Assembly: GCA_002471665.1 (NCBI GenBank)
Contig: DKQK01000053.1
Coordinates: forward strand, 54,192 to 118,191
Length of the DNA: 64,000 bases
From: Gammaproteobacteria bacterium UBA7310
GTDB lineage: Bacteria > Pseudomonadota > Gammaproteobacteria > Pseudomonadales > Ketobacteraceae
Reading direction: 5' to 3'
The position numbers were made by a program, and so were the translations under genes. This document shows, one piece after another, positions 16,968 through 25,704 of the stretch (position 1 is its first letter; each line of letters begins with the position of its first letter). The notes below the pieces were generated by a model. The model made no database searches and was not told where the DNA came from. It saw only the letters and a list, made by a program, of their open reading frames with translations.

Positions 16968-17324
16968 AGTGGGCTCCGGATGGGCGTGGTTTGGTTATTA
17001 ATGTAGACAAACACGGTCAACTATTTTTGGCGTTTTTCGCACTAATTGATCAAAATTGTCTATCGTGGTATCGCTCGTTACCTATCAATAACGCATTTTA
17101 CGAATTTGTACAATATATTGAATTTTAAGGGTTTTATAAGCAAAGGCCTTATGCCTGACAGGGGAATGGTCAGGTAAATTTCAGAATGTCGCCAGTTTGT
17201 TATAAAATCCGGCGTCATTTTAGCCGCTTGTCATGAGCGAAACCGTATGGGTTAATTATCCAAGTGCAGCAAGCTGTTACAAGACGCGTATCTGGGCCTA
17301 TGCTTGGAGGAGTCCTCTTACACC
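16968..17324. other. Intergenic region between the membrane protein gene and folE2, 357 bp
   Basis: AT-rich and gene-free. It has an inverted repeat CCTGAC-N9-GTCAGG at 17154-17174 and a TATAAA at 17201-17206 that could be the -10 of folE2, but without a convincing -35. No clear Zur palindrome is present, although folE2 genes are often zinc-regulated. Confidence 0.4.
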
Positions 17325-18281
17325 ATGAAATTTTTGGATTTATCAGTAATGGGCAGTAAATCAATGCCTGACATCGCCACTGCGACTCAGCCAAAGGCCC
17401 CGGGCCTGCTGGATTGGGTAGGCATGAGCGAAATCGATGTACCTCTGTCCATTCCTACCCGCAATGGTGGGGTGGCCCATGCCGTGGCAAAAGCCCAGGC
17501 TTATGTGAACCTGATCAATCCAGAGGCCAAGGGCATTCACATGTCCCGTCTTTATTTGTTACTGGATGAGGCATGCAGCCAGACGCTCACGGCGGCCGGT
17601 TTGCGTGATGTCCTGGCGCGGTTTCTGGAATCCCATGAGGGGCTCAGCGATCAGGCTTTTGTGGACTTTCGCTTTGATTTCCTGGCCCGACGGCCGGCGC
17701 TGAAAAGCGAATTCAGTGGCTGGAAGGCGTATCCGGCCCGGGTTATCGCCACTGAGGATCCGGATGGATTCCACTTTGAATTGAAAGTGGAAATTCCGTA
17801 TTCCTCCACCTGTCCGTGTTCAGCGGCCCTGGCCCGGCAACTGATCCAGAAGCAATTCCGAGAAGATTTTGGTAACGGCAAGCAGATCTCTGCCGACGAA
17901 GTGTATGGCTGGTTGGGAACGGAGCAAGGTATCGTGGCCACTCCCCATAGTCAGCGCAGCATTGCCGAGATCAAAGTCCGGCTGTCGGACGATACCAACA
18001 GCTTCCCGTTGGAGGAACTCATCGATGTGGTGGAAGACGGGTTAAAAACTCCGGTACAAACTGCGGTGAAGCGGGAAGACGAACAGGAGTTCGCCCTGCT
18101 TAATGGACAGAACCTGATGTTCTGTGAAGACGCCGCGCGCAGGATCCAGTCTGCGTTGAATGAACAATCCTCTTATCAGGATTTCTGGGTGCGGGTTAAT
18201 CACCTGGAAAGCCTGCACGCCCACAACGCGGTGGCGGTTGTCACCAAGGGCATTGACGGTGGCTATCTGCCGCAGCCCTGA
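17325..18281 (+). CDS. folE2: GTP cyclohydrolase FolE2 (type IB)
   Basis: Converts GTP to 7,8-dihydroneopterin triphosphate, the first step of folate and of queuosine precursor synthesis. FolE2 uses other metals than zinc, so cells use it when zinc is scarce. Signatures seen: DVPLSI, GIHMSRLYLLLDE, IPYSSTCPCSAALAR (metal-binding cysteine region), TPHSQRSIAEIKV and the final SLHAHNAVA. ATG 17325 is preferred; GGAGGAG lies 12 bp upstream, and a TTG at 17304 overlaps that ribosome binding site. Closed by a strong terminator. Confidence 0.93.
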   Translation: MKFLDLSVMGSKSMPDIATATQPKAPGLLDWVGMSEIDVPLSIPTRNGGVAHAVAKAQAYVNLINPEAKGIHMSRLYLLLDEACSQTLTAAGLRDVLARFLESHEGLSDQAFVDFRFDFLARRPALKSEFSGWKAYPARVIATEDPDGFHFELKVEIPYSSTCPCSAALARQLIQKQFREDFGNGKQISADEVYGWLGTEQGIVATPHSQRSIAEIKVRLSDDTNSFPLEELIDVVEDGLKTPVQTAVKREDEQEFALLNGQNLMFCEDAARRIQSALNEQSSYQDFWVRVNHLESLHAHNAVAVVTKGIDGGYLPQP

Positions 18282-18301
18282 TGTGGGTTTGCCGTCACCG
18301 G

Positions 18302-18328
18302 AAAAAGCCCGCTACGGCGGGCTTTTTT
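18302..18328. terminator. Bidirectional rho-independent terminator, folE2 / esterase
   Basis: AAAAAGCCCGC-TACG-GCGGGCTTTTTT: a perfect stem with A-runs and T-runs on both sides. It serves folE2 (ends at 18281) and the convergent esterase gene (ends at 18353). Confidence 0.92.
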
Positions 18329-18352
18329 GTCTTTCTGGTTTAACACCAGCAA

Positions 18353-20086
18353 CTATTCATACTGCATACTGATCTGTTTTTGCTGATCATCCGCATCGAA
18401 CAGTATGCGCTTGGCGGCACCGGGTAAGGGTGACCAGGTTTGCCAGGTATCACCCAATCCATCATGGTTGGGGTTGCCGGTGCGGGCAAACTGAACCAGT
18501 GATGTGCGCATGGCAGAGGACAGATCCTCCCGCCCCGGTCGGTTTTGGCTGCTGTATCCGTTGTTAAACAGTGCAGCATCGAAACTACCCAGCAGAAACC
18601 CGATGTCACCACCATGAACGGCACCGTGAATGATATTCCAGGGGAATGGTTGCTGATTCCAGCGCCACTGGTAGGCGTAAAGCTGTTGTTGCTGTGAGGA
18701 CAGCAGTGGCAGCAGCGCTGTATCCTGCAGGCGTTGAAACAGGTCAGTGGTAGCCAGGGCGCCGCACCGGTTGGCGAAATCGTTGTAGCCACCGACAATG
18801 AAGTCCTCTTCTCCACAGCTACCCTGTTGCGGGCGATCTGGAGGAAGCAAGGTGGGCTGGACGATATCTTCCAGGGTGATGGGGGTGGCAGATGGATCCT
18901 CCGCATCGAAGGTCAGCATGAGCGTCCACAGGGCGGCGCTGTCCACCACCATGCCATTCTGGGTAAACAATTTACCTTCTTCGCTGGTAATACCCATCAT
19001 CACGGGCACATTATTAAACTGGCCGCTGGCTACGGCAGCAAAGGGATCGCCGGGTTGAACCTCGCCATCCAGAAAGATGGCCGGTGCAATACGCAGTTCC
19101 GGTACCAATGCGGTGGCATTGAGCAGGGTACTGGTATCCTGACCATAGAGGAATTCACGAATCCAGGTGGCATCCTTATCCGCCAGAAAGGTGGCGGAGG
19201 TATCCGGATCCGGCGCCAACCCATTGAGGATCACCAGGGTTTGTAACAAGCCTGTGGCGTAGACCAGCCCGGTGTCCTGCGACTGGTTCAGCAGCCCCGG
19301 GCTCAGCAGGATGGCGCGTTGGAACAAATTGTTGTTGAGGGGGGATACTATCATGCTGAATACATGGGAGGCGCCGGCAGATTGCCCCATCAATGTGATG
19401 TTGTCCGGGTCGCCACCGAAGGCAGCGATGTTGTTCTGTATAAAAGTCAGCGCCTGCAGCAGGTCGAGGCTACCGAAATTACCTGAATTGGCCGGATTGG
19501 GGCCGGCTGTCTTGAGAGCCGGATGGTGCAACCAGCCCAGTAGCCCCAGCCGGTAATTGACGCTGACAAAGATCACGTCATCCTGTACCAGCCTGCTGCC
19601 ATCGTAAAGTGAGCCTGCACCGTAGATGTGACTGCCGCCATGCAGGTACACGATCACGGGCAGGTCTTGTTTGGCATTCAAAGGGCGCTGGATGTTGAGA
19701 TAGAGACAGTCTTCGCTGCCAACCGGTTGATCAAAGGTGTCCTGCAGGGACAGATCCTGGCTGACCCCATCGGGCCCCGGGCCGTACATGCTGCCCAATT
19801 GCATGCAAGCCGGGCGGTAATCGGTGGCCTGCAGCGGGGTGTCCCACGGATCAGGCGCCAGGGGTGCCTGCCAGCGCAGTGCCCCCAGTGGTGGTTGGGC
19901 GTAGGGTATGCCCAGCCATTGTATGGTGCGTTGATCCAGATCCAGTGAGCCTTTTACTTTGCCGTATTCGGTTTGCACCATCTGCGGGGCTTTGCAACCA
20001 GCCAAGAGAAGGGTCGCTAAGAGTAAAGTGACGATCCCATGCGCTTTGAATACAAAGCGCATGGGCGTGTGTATCCGACGGTCCAT
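18353..20086 (-). CDS. Type B carboxylesterase, lipoprotein
   Basis: 577-residue serine esterase of the carboxylesterase/acetylcholinesterase family, hydrolysing ester bonds outside the inner membrane. Signal peptide with lipobox LLAGC (Cys31 lipidated). Family signatures: EDCLYLNI (about 125-132), oxyanion region LHGGSH (about 148-153) and nucleophile GQSAGAS (Ser236). The acid/His part includes GITSEEGKLF and HGAVHGGDI. ATG 20086 has AAGGA upstream. A perfect 13-bp inverted repeat lies in codons 8-17 (see separate entry). It may release alkyl or polymer-derived acids. Confidence 0.9.
   Translation of the reverse strand: MDRRIHTPMRFVFKAHGIVTLLLATLLLAGCKAPQMVQTEYGKVKGSLDLDQRTIQWLGIPYAQPPLGALRWQAPLAPDPWDTPLQATDYRPACMQLGSMYGPGPDGVSQDLSLQDTFDQPVGSEDCLYLNIQRPLNAKQDLPVIVYLHGGSHIYGAGSLYDGSRLVQDDVIFVSVNYRLGLLGWLHHPALKTAGPNPANSGNFGSLDLLQALTFIQNNIAAFGGDPDNITLMGQSAGASHVFSMIVSPLNNNLFQRAILLSPGLLNQSQDTGLVYATGLLQTLVILNGLAPDPDTSATFLADKDATWIREFLYGQDTSTLLNATALVPELRIAPAIFLDGEVQPGDPFAAVASGQFNNVPVMMGITSEEGKLFTQNGMVVDSAALWTLMLTFDAEDPSATPITLEDIVQPTLLPPDRPQQGSCGEEDFIVGGYNDFANRCGALATTDLFQRLQDTALLPLLSSQQQQLYAYQWRWNQQPFPWNIIHGAVHGGDIGFLLGSFDAALFNNGYSSQNRPGREDLSSAMRTSLVQFARTGNPNHDGLGDTWQTWSPLPGAAKRILFDADDQQKQISMQYE
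20036..20065 (-). repeat. Perfect 13-bp hairpin in the start of the esterase gene
   Basis: CCCATGCGCTTTG and its exact reverse complement are separated by four bases (AATA). On the esterase mRNA the stem begins 21 nt after the start codon and takes in the next in-frame ATG (codon 9). It is stable enough to affect ribosome entry. It is also compatible with a plain coding coincidence. Confidence 0.6.
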
Positions 20087-20115
20087 GTTGTTTTCCTTCC
20101 CTGCGGTATCCTGAT

Positions 20116-20148
20116 GTTAAGTCTGTGCTGGCGCAGCAGCACCTTAAC
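20116..20148 (-). terminator. Hairpin between the REC-GGDEF gene and the esterase gene
   Basis: GTTAAG / CTTAAC outside and GTGCTG / CAGCAC inside, with a 3-nt bulge and a 6-nt loop. It lies 33 bp after the stop of the upstream signalling gene. There is no T-run on either side, so it could be a 3' end or an attenuator before the esterase. Confidence 0.45.
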
Positions 20149-20180
20149 AATACTCAGATTTGGGAAAAAAACAAATTGAG

Positions 20181-21650
20181 TTAGTTATCAAGCGTGGCGA
20201 TGGAGACCAGATTGCGGCCAGTCCCTTTGGATTGATACAACGCTTTGTCTGCCCGGTTCATGGCCTGTTCAATCAGCTCATCGCTTTCCCGCACTTCGGA
20301 AATGCCGATGCTGATGGTGACCCTGATCTGGTGGCCGTCAAATTCAATGATTTCGTTCTTGACCCGGGCGCGGATTCGTTCTGCCAGCTGATTGGCCTGT
20401 TGCAATGTGCTTTCCGTGGACAGAATGGCAAACTCCTCTCCCCCCAGGCGCCCAATGATATCGGCTTCCCGCGATTCGGCTTCCAGCAGGCGGGCAACGC
20501 GCTCCAGTACGTGGTCACCAGTGAGGTGGCCATAGTCGTCGTTGATATTTTTGAAAAAATCCAGGTCCAGCATCATGAAGGTGGTGGGATGCGAGTAGCG
20601 TTTGGCGCGTTCCACCTCCGAGTTAGCCAGTTTGAGGAAAAAGCGGCGGTTATACAGCGACGTCAATCCGTCCATGGAGGCGTAGAAATCCAGTTTGCGA
20701 TTGGCCTCCAGCAATATATTGTTCAACTTCGCCTGTTGTTCCAGGGCATCCCTCAGGTCCTGGGTACGGCGTTCAACGGTCTCTTCCAGCTCTGCATTAT
20801 GGCGTTCCAGGGTGTCGTGGTATTGCTTGAGCTGGATCACGCCCGCCAGGGCTTCGGCGAACGAGGTCAATAATTCCGATAGCTCGTTGCATTTGGATAG
20901 ATCATCGGAATGCCTGAACTCCAGTGCGCCCATGGTTTGCCCCTGATAGGTCAGTGGCTGAAAGAAATGGCATACATCATCGACGTGCTCAAGAATGGAG
21001 GTGGCGTTGTCCGCCACGGAGATGGTGGTGTCGAAATCCCCGTGAGGCCCTTGCGCTATCTCCAGATCGAGGTGTGCTCCGGACGGGTCCAGCAGATACA
21101 CTGCGGCGCTGCCGTGGTCCAGATCCGGGATCCCCAGTAAAGAGGTCAGTGCGGCCTCAAGCTGTTGTTTCAGAGTGCCGGTTTGCAACGCCAGGGAAAT
21201 CACATTGGCCAGTACCTGGCGAAAGCGGCCGCGGCGCTGGATTTCCTGTTTTTGCGCGTAGCTGTCCAGCGCACCGCGTACTGTGAGTAAGAAATCGCTT
21301 TCGTGCCAGGGTTTGGATATGTACCGAAACAGCCCCGCCCGGTTAACGGCTTCCCCCACCGCATCAGCGGTGGCCTGTCCGGTCAGCATGATGCTCAGTG
21401 TCTCCGGCAAACGCTCCTTCACTTTCACCAGCAGTTCATCACCGTACATGCCGGGCATGACGTAGTCTGCAATGATAAGGGGAATGTCGTGCCCGTCGTG
21501 AACCAGTTCGTCGATCAGTTCCAGAGTTTCTTCGGCGCTTTCCGCCAGCTCGATCTGATATTGGGTGGATAAATGATGCTGCAACTGACTCTTCAGGCTG
21601 GTCAGCACCATTTTCTCATCGTCGACACAGATGATGACGGGCTTAGTCAT
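20181..21650 (-). CDS. Response regulator with GAF-like region and GGDEF diguanylate cyclase
   Basis: 489 residues: REC domain (about 1-125, phosphoacceptor Asp62 in ADYVMPG, SKPW lysine), a middle region of about 150 residues that looks GAF-like, a coiled coil (about 275-320) and a GGDEF domain. The active site GGEEF is intact, so it should make cyclic-di-GMP from GTP. RxxD (READ) five residues before it is the usual inhibitory product-binding site. Its start overlaps the stop of the lone REC gene by 4 bp (ATGA), so the two are co-translated. It likely turns the kinase signal into cyclic-di-GMP. Confidence 0.92.
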   Translation of the reverse strand: MTKPVIICVDDEKMVLTSLKSQLQHHLSTQYQIELAESAEETLELIDELVHDGHDIPLIIADYVMPGMYGDELLVKVKERLPETLSIMLTGQATADAVGEAVNRAGLFRYISKPWHESDFLLTVRGALDSYAQKQEIQRRGRFRQVLANVISLALQTGTLKQQLEAALTSLLGIPDLDHGSAAVYLLDPSGAHLDLEIAQGPHGDFDTTISVADNATSILEHVDDVCHFFQPLTYQGQTMGALEFRHSDDLSKCNELSELLTSFAEALAGVIQLKQYHDTLERHNAELEETVERRTQDLRDALEQQAKLNNILLEANRKLDFYASMDGLTSLYNRRFFLKLANSEVERAKRYSHPTTFMMLDLDFFKNINDDYGHLTGDHVLERVARLLEAESREADIIGRLGGEEFAILSTESTLQQANQLAERIRARVKNEIIEFDGHQIRVTISIGISEVRESDELIEQAMNRADKALYQSKGTGRNLVSIATLDN

Positions 21651-22048
21651 GCACAGCCCTCGTCGGGCGGAAGGGCTTCATAGAAATCTTCCTGGGTCCA
21701 GGGTTTGTTGATACAGCAGGTCAGGTGCGCCTCCTGTTCAGTACGGCGGATGGCGTCCGGGTCCGCGTGACCGGTGAGCATGATTTTGGTCAGCTCCGGA
21801 AAGTGTTGATGGACCCGGATCAGAAACTCATCGCCCTTCATTCCGGGCATCAGCCAGTCTGAGATCACCGCGCGAATCCGTTTGCCGTCTTCGATCAATT
21901 CTTCAATCAGCTCCAGCCCTTCCTCGGCGCTTTCTGCTATTTCGATGATGTACTTTTCCCGATACCAATGGCGCAACTGAGCCCTCAAGCTCATGAGTAT
22001 GGTTCGATCATCGTCAACACATATAATATAGGGCTTATTCAACGCCAA
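21647..22048 (-). CDS. Single-domain response regulator (REC only)
   Basis: 133 residues, a receiver domain alone: acidic pair CVDDD (11-14), phosphoacceptor Asp64 in SDWLMPG, MLTG, and NKPW lysine. There is no output domain. It is about 40% like the REC domain of the downstream gene, so the two likely arose by duplication. The start is a TTG at 22048 (or 22042); no in-frame ATG is available. It may be a phosphate sink or shuttle for the histidine kinase 115 bp upstream. Confidence 0.87.
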   Translation of the reverse strand: MALNKPYIICVDDDRTILMSLRAQLRHWYREKYIIEIAESAEEGLELIEELIEDGKRIRAVISDWLMPGMKGDEFLIRVHQHFPELTKIMLTGHADPDAIRRTEQEAHLTCCINKPWTQEDFYEALPPDEGCA

Positions 22049-22162
22049 CGTTCCCGCATCCGGTAGGTAAATATTGCGTCTGGCGATTCTTCATAATCAG
22101 TCATTAATATAGCAGAACCAGCTTTTGATTGTGGCTTCATATTGCGCGTTCCATGCTGCATG

Positions 22163-24085
22163 TCAGGTTTGCAGGGGCAGAACCACCGTAAACACGGTGC
22201 GGCCGGGCTCACTTTCGAAAAACAGGCGCCCGGAGTGCTTTTCGATTATCCGTTTACAGATACCCAGGCCCAGTCCGCTGCCTTCACCCGATTCCTTGGT
22301 GGTGAAAAAGGATTCCCACACCCGGTGTTGCAGGTCTGCCGGTATGCCATGCCCTGTGTCCTCGATTTGCACGACGATCTGCGGGCAGGTTCCGGCGGGA
22401 TCCAGGCGGCTGCGCAGGGTGAGGGTGCCTTTGTAATCCATGGCCTGCAGAGCATTATGAATAAGATTTGTCCAAACCTGGTTAAGTTCATCTGCATGGC
22501 AGGGGATTAACGGCAGGTCGTCAAACTCCTTCACCACCTCGCAACCCTGCTTGAGCAAGCCACTGTACAGCACCAGCACAGTGTTGATGCCCTCGTTGAT
22601 GTCACTTTCCTGTTTTTCCCCGAACTGATCCTGGCGGGCAAAATTCTTCAGGGCAAACACGATTTTTGAGGCGCGGGCGGTGGCACTGTAGATGGTTTGG
22701 TTGCTGCGCATAATGCCGGTGAGCTGATGGGCGCTTTGGATCACATCGACGTAATTGTCTCCCTGTATAAACGGCAGTAGCTGCTCCACCTCGTGCGACA
22801 GCCCCATATCAATAAGCATCTCGGCGATGTCGGCGGAGCGCTGGATGTTGTGTTCATCAAGCACCTGGGTGGCTTTACGCTTGGCGCTGCGTTCCTCCCG
22901 GGTAGTGAGGGATTCCATTGGGCGGGCATTGTGCAGCAGCCACAGGAACAACGCCTGATCATGCTGCTGGCTTGTGTGGAAAAGCATGTCCAGGCTATTG
23001 GCGTAGGCAGTGTAATATTTGGTGGCGTTGCCGGCGGAGGCCTGGATGGCGCCCAGTGGTGTATTGATTTCGTGGGCGATACTGGCTACCAGTTGACCCA
23101 GTGCTGCCATTTTCTCCGAGTGCACCAGCTGTTGCTGGCTTTCCTCCAGGTCATTGATGGCCTTTACCAGCTCTTCATTGCGGAGGTTCAGTTGCTGGGT
23201 GCGTTCGTTGACCTTGCGTTCCAGCAGCAGATTGTATTCCTCCAGGTCATGATAGGCTTTCTCCAGATTAATGGCCATTTCCGAAAACTGCCGCGACAGT
23301 ACGCCGACCTCGTCATCATCGTTCACCTGTACCTGCGTCGCGACGGAGAAATCCCCTTTGGAAAGGCGATGCGTCATTTCAGTGAGCCGAATAATGGGGG
23401 CTGAAAGGCGTTTTGACAGGCTCGAAATGATCAAAAAGGTGATCAGCAGGATGGAGGAGGCTGTAATCAGTGAGCGGATGGTGTGGCCTTTGATGACGGC
23501 TGCGTTTTCCTGTTCTGACCGATTGACTTCTGTCTGCAGTTTGCTCAGGGAGTAAGACAGGATCAGCTGCCCCCAGCGCCGGTTACCCACTTCCACAGGC
23601 ATCTTGTACTGTATAGCCTTGGCGTTCTGCAAGGCTTGGCCAACCTTTGTATCGGACCAATCCTGTCGCATGGGTGTGCTTTTATCGACCTCAAGGATCA
23701 GGCGGTCTGGATAATCCCCATCGTGATACTCAGTTTGCTGGCGGGAGGCATCGGCGGTGTGGACCACGATATTGTTATCGTGATCGGTGAGGATAATAAA
23801 CTCCAGCTCTTCGTTCTGGCGGGTGATCTCAGTCAGGGAGCTGGTTAGTTCAAACAGTCGAAACGACGCAATTTCCTCTTCCACCTTGCGTTTCATCTGA
23901 TCCGCTTGAAACAGCGCACGGCTATGGAGATTTTCCAGTAACAGGTTGGTCTGCTTGTGCAGCTCCACCTGAAGCAACTCTTTTTGAGCGGTTATTTGCC
24001 AATAGGAGAGCAGGACCAATACCGAAAGCACCAGCAACAACATGACGGTTACCAACTTTTTCCGTATTCCGCCACGGGATGTCAT
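22163..24085 (-). CDS. Membrane sensor histidine kinase, HAMP type
   Basis: 640 residues: TM1 (about 10-28), an extracytoplasmic sensor region of about 170 residues, TM2, HAMP (SKRLSAPIIRLTEM), a coiled coil, HisKA with IAHEINTPLGAI, and an ATPase domain (TNLIHNALQAM, DTGHGIP, GSGLGLGICK). The His and the N-box Asn are about 206 residues apart, roughly 90 more than usual. The extra segment is helical and Arg/His-rich. ATG 24085 is used (a TTG two codons up is possible). It is the first gene of the kinase - REC - REC-GGDEF group. The signal is unknown. Confidence 0.9.
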   Translation of the reverse strand: MTSRGGIRKKLVTVMLLLVLSVLVLLSYWQITAQKELLQVELHKQTNLLLENLHSRALFQADQMKRKVEEEIASFRLFELTSSLTEITRQNEELEFIILTDHDNNIVVHTADASRQQTEYHDGDYPDRLILEVDKSTPMRQDWSDTKVGQALQNAKAIQYKMPVEVGNRRWGQLILSYSLSKLQTEVNRSEQENAAVIKGHTIRSLITASSILLITFLIISSLSKRLSAPIIRLTEMTHRLSKGDFSVATQVQVNDDDEVGVLSRQFSEMAINLEKAYHDLEEYNLLLERKVNERTQQLNLRNEELVKAINDLEESQQQLVHSEKMAALGQLVASIAHEINTPLGAIQASAGNATKYYTAYANSLDMLFHTSQQHDQALFLWLLHNARPMESLTTREERSAKRKATQVLDEHNIQRSADIAEMLIDMGLSHEVEQLLPFIQGDNYVDVIQSAHQLTGIMRSNQTIYSATARASKIVFALKNFARQDQFGEKQESDINEGINTVLVLYSGLLKQGCEVVKEFDDLPLIPCHADELNQVWTNLIHNALQAMDYKGTLTLRSRLDPAGTCPQIVVQIEDTGHGIPADLQHRVWESFFTTKESGEGSGLGLGICKRIIEKHSGRLFFESEPGRTVFTVVLPLQT

Positions 24086-24207
24086 AGGCAATGCCTCACA
24101 TGAACGTTGTTATGTGACCGTTGCGGGTCGCCATCCATGTGGAGCACCACAGTGTAACTGTGAGGGCGAATACGCCTCATCGCAAATCCTTTTGTATACT
24201 GGTGGCC

Positions 24208-24235
24208 TTCAAATGCGGGTGATCCTGTATGTAAT
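24208..24235 (+). promoter_or_regulatory. Predicted promoter upstream of the DUF917 gene
   Basis: TTCAAA at 24208-24213 (4 of 6 to the -35 consensus) and TGTAAT at 24230-24235 (5 of 6 to the -10), with a 16-bp spacer. The -10 overlaps the Fur box, the classic place for iron repression. Confidence 0.5.
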
Positions 24236-24246
24236 GATAGTCATTA
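24232..24246. promoter_or_regulatory. Fur box
   Basis: TAATGA-TAG-TCATTA is a perfect palindrome. Against the 19-bp Fur consensus it matches 14 positions, including AATGATA and TCATTA. It should be bound by Fur-Fe(II) and so shut down under iron plenty. It sits over a plus-strand -10, but is also within 150 bp of the kinase start, so either or both directions could be controlled. Confidence 0.7.
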
Positions 24247-24560
24247 AGTCGCGTTTTGCTGCAAATTATGCGCTGTGGAGAGGCCATGGGCTGCGAAAGC
24301 TTTGGCCGCGGAGCCTTGCCTAAGTTCCTGATCAGCTAAAGATTAAATGATATGCATTAAATGTTTTCAAGCTTCGTGACGGATAGCCATGATTGTCTAC
24401 ACTTATTGATGAAGGATATGCAGCACCCATCTCTACGCAGGGACGTGACACCGAGATTTCGCCCACACAGTACTGTTATGCCTGTTCCTGAAGCGTTGAT
24501 GCGTATTGCCGGTCCCCCAAGGCCCTTGGTGGCTCAATAATCAATAAGAATGAGGTTGAC

Positions 24561-25688
24561 ATGGCTACAATTAATAAGTCGGATATGGAATTGATCGTCA
24601 ATGGTGCCAGTTTTCTTGCCAGTGGCGGTGGTGGTGGGGTTGCTTCGGCCAATGCGGTTATTGAAAACGTAATGACCTTTGCTTCGGAGGTGGAGATTAT
24701 CTCCTGCAGTGAGGTTGACGATACCGATAATCTGCTGGTTGTCTGCGGGGTGGGGGCGCCTGATGCCCCTAATCTGGATTTTAAAAACTCGCCCGGTTAT
24801 GCTCTGGAAGGGTTGCAGTCGATGACTGGAGATCAGTTTAAATGTGTGCTGCCGATCGAGGTGGGAGCCATGAACTCCATGATTCCGCTGCTGGCCTGCG
24901 CCCAGTATGGTATTCCCATGCTGGATGGGGACGGTGCGGGGCGCTCAGTGCCACAAATGAGCATGTGCACCTATGCCTTGCAGAATTTCCCGGTCAATGA
25001 AACGCTGGTGGTGAGTGAGGAGGATCAGCAATTTCCCCTGCACCCCTCCAATGCCACCGAGCTGGAAGCACAGGTTCGCCAGGTTGTGAGTACGAAATTG
25101 CAGGATGCAGGTACGGTAGGGACTTGGCCGGTTAGCGGAGCACAGATCAAGAGTCCGGACGCTTTTGTACCGGGTTCACTCAGCCTGGCCCAATCGATCG
25201 GCACGGCAATGGCAACGGCTCAGCCGTTGAGTGCTGTACAGTCGATCATAGCGCAATACTATTCTGATAATGCCATTATTATGTCTGTTGGCACGGTCAC
25301 CGCTGCCACCAACAAGGTGGAAGATGGCTTTGATGTAGGCACCATCACGGTCAGCGATGGTCAGGGCATGAGCGTGAAACTTTACTTTGTAAACGAGAGC
25401 CTGTTGGCAACCATTGATGTGGATGGGCAACCCGCAGCTTTTATTCTGGGCCCCGATATGATCTGCTCCATGGGGGTTGATGGATCACCAATGACCAACT
25501 CTGAAATTTGCAGTCAATTTGACAAGGGTGACACAGTGCAGATTTCCTTGATGTGGGTGAAAGCAGTGGATGCGATTCGAACTCCCCAGATGTTTTTTAA
25601 GTATCTTGAATTGCTGCTGCAAAAATTTGGCCAGCCGGAGTTGAGCGGCTATCGCTTCATTGAGGATGCCAGGGAATTGTTCAGCTAG
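24561..25688 (+). CDS. DUF917-family protein (hydantoinase/desulfurase-like)
   Basis: 375 residues matching the DUF917 fold: a GGGGG loop near the start (SFLASGGGGGVAS), VGAPDAP, EVGAMNSMIPLLACAQYGIPMLDGDGAGRS in family order, and MGVDGSPMTN near the end. The family covers S-methyl thiohydantoin desulfurase and relatives of hydantoin/oxoproline hydrolases, often beside a HyuA-like partner. No partner gene is present here. It starts 9 bp after a TGAGGTTGAC leader and ends 16 bp before a TonB receptor gene, so the two form a transcript under the Fur-box promoter. The substrate is unknown. Confidence 0.75.
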   Translation: MATINKSDMELIVNGASFLASGGGGGVASANAVIENVMTFASEVEIISCSEVDDTDNLLVVCGVGAPDAPNLDFKNSPGYALEGLQSMTGDQFKCVLPIEVGAMNSMIPLLACAQYGIPMLDGDGAGRSVPQMSMCTYALQNFPVNETLVVSEEDQQFPLHPSNATELEAQVRQVVSTKLQDAGTVGTWPVSGAQIKSPDAFVPGSLSLAQSIGTAMATAQPLSAVQSIIAQYYSDNAIIMSVGTVTAATNKVEDGFDVGTITVSDGQGMSVKLYFVNESLLATIDVDGQPAAFILGPDMICSMGVDGSPMTNSEICSQFDKGDTVQISLMWVKAVDAIRTPQMFFKYLELLLQKFGQPELSGYRFIEDARELFS

Positions 25689-25704
25689 ATTCAAAGGACC
25701 TAAC

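Larger units (their letters stand above)
24086..24560. other. Divergent control region and long leader, 475 bp
   Basis: No gene is supported. It separates the histidine kinase (leftward) from the DUF917 gene (rightward). It holds a plausible promoter with a Fur box on the plus strand (24208-24246), leaving a leader of about 320 nt before the DUF917 start. The leader has direct repeats ATTAAATG at 24342 and 24355 (approximate) and a CCAAGG/CCTTGG palindrome near 24517, but no known riboswitch was recognised. Confidence 0.45.

Noticed and set aside
16968..17324. Possible Zur box upstream of folE2
   Set aside because: folE2 genes are often zinc-regulated, but no palindrome matching the Zur consensus was found; GTTATAAAAT alone is not enough.
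24478..24540. 20-codon ORF in the leader of the DUF917 gene
   Set aside because: No ribosome binding site and no similarity to a known leader peptide.
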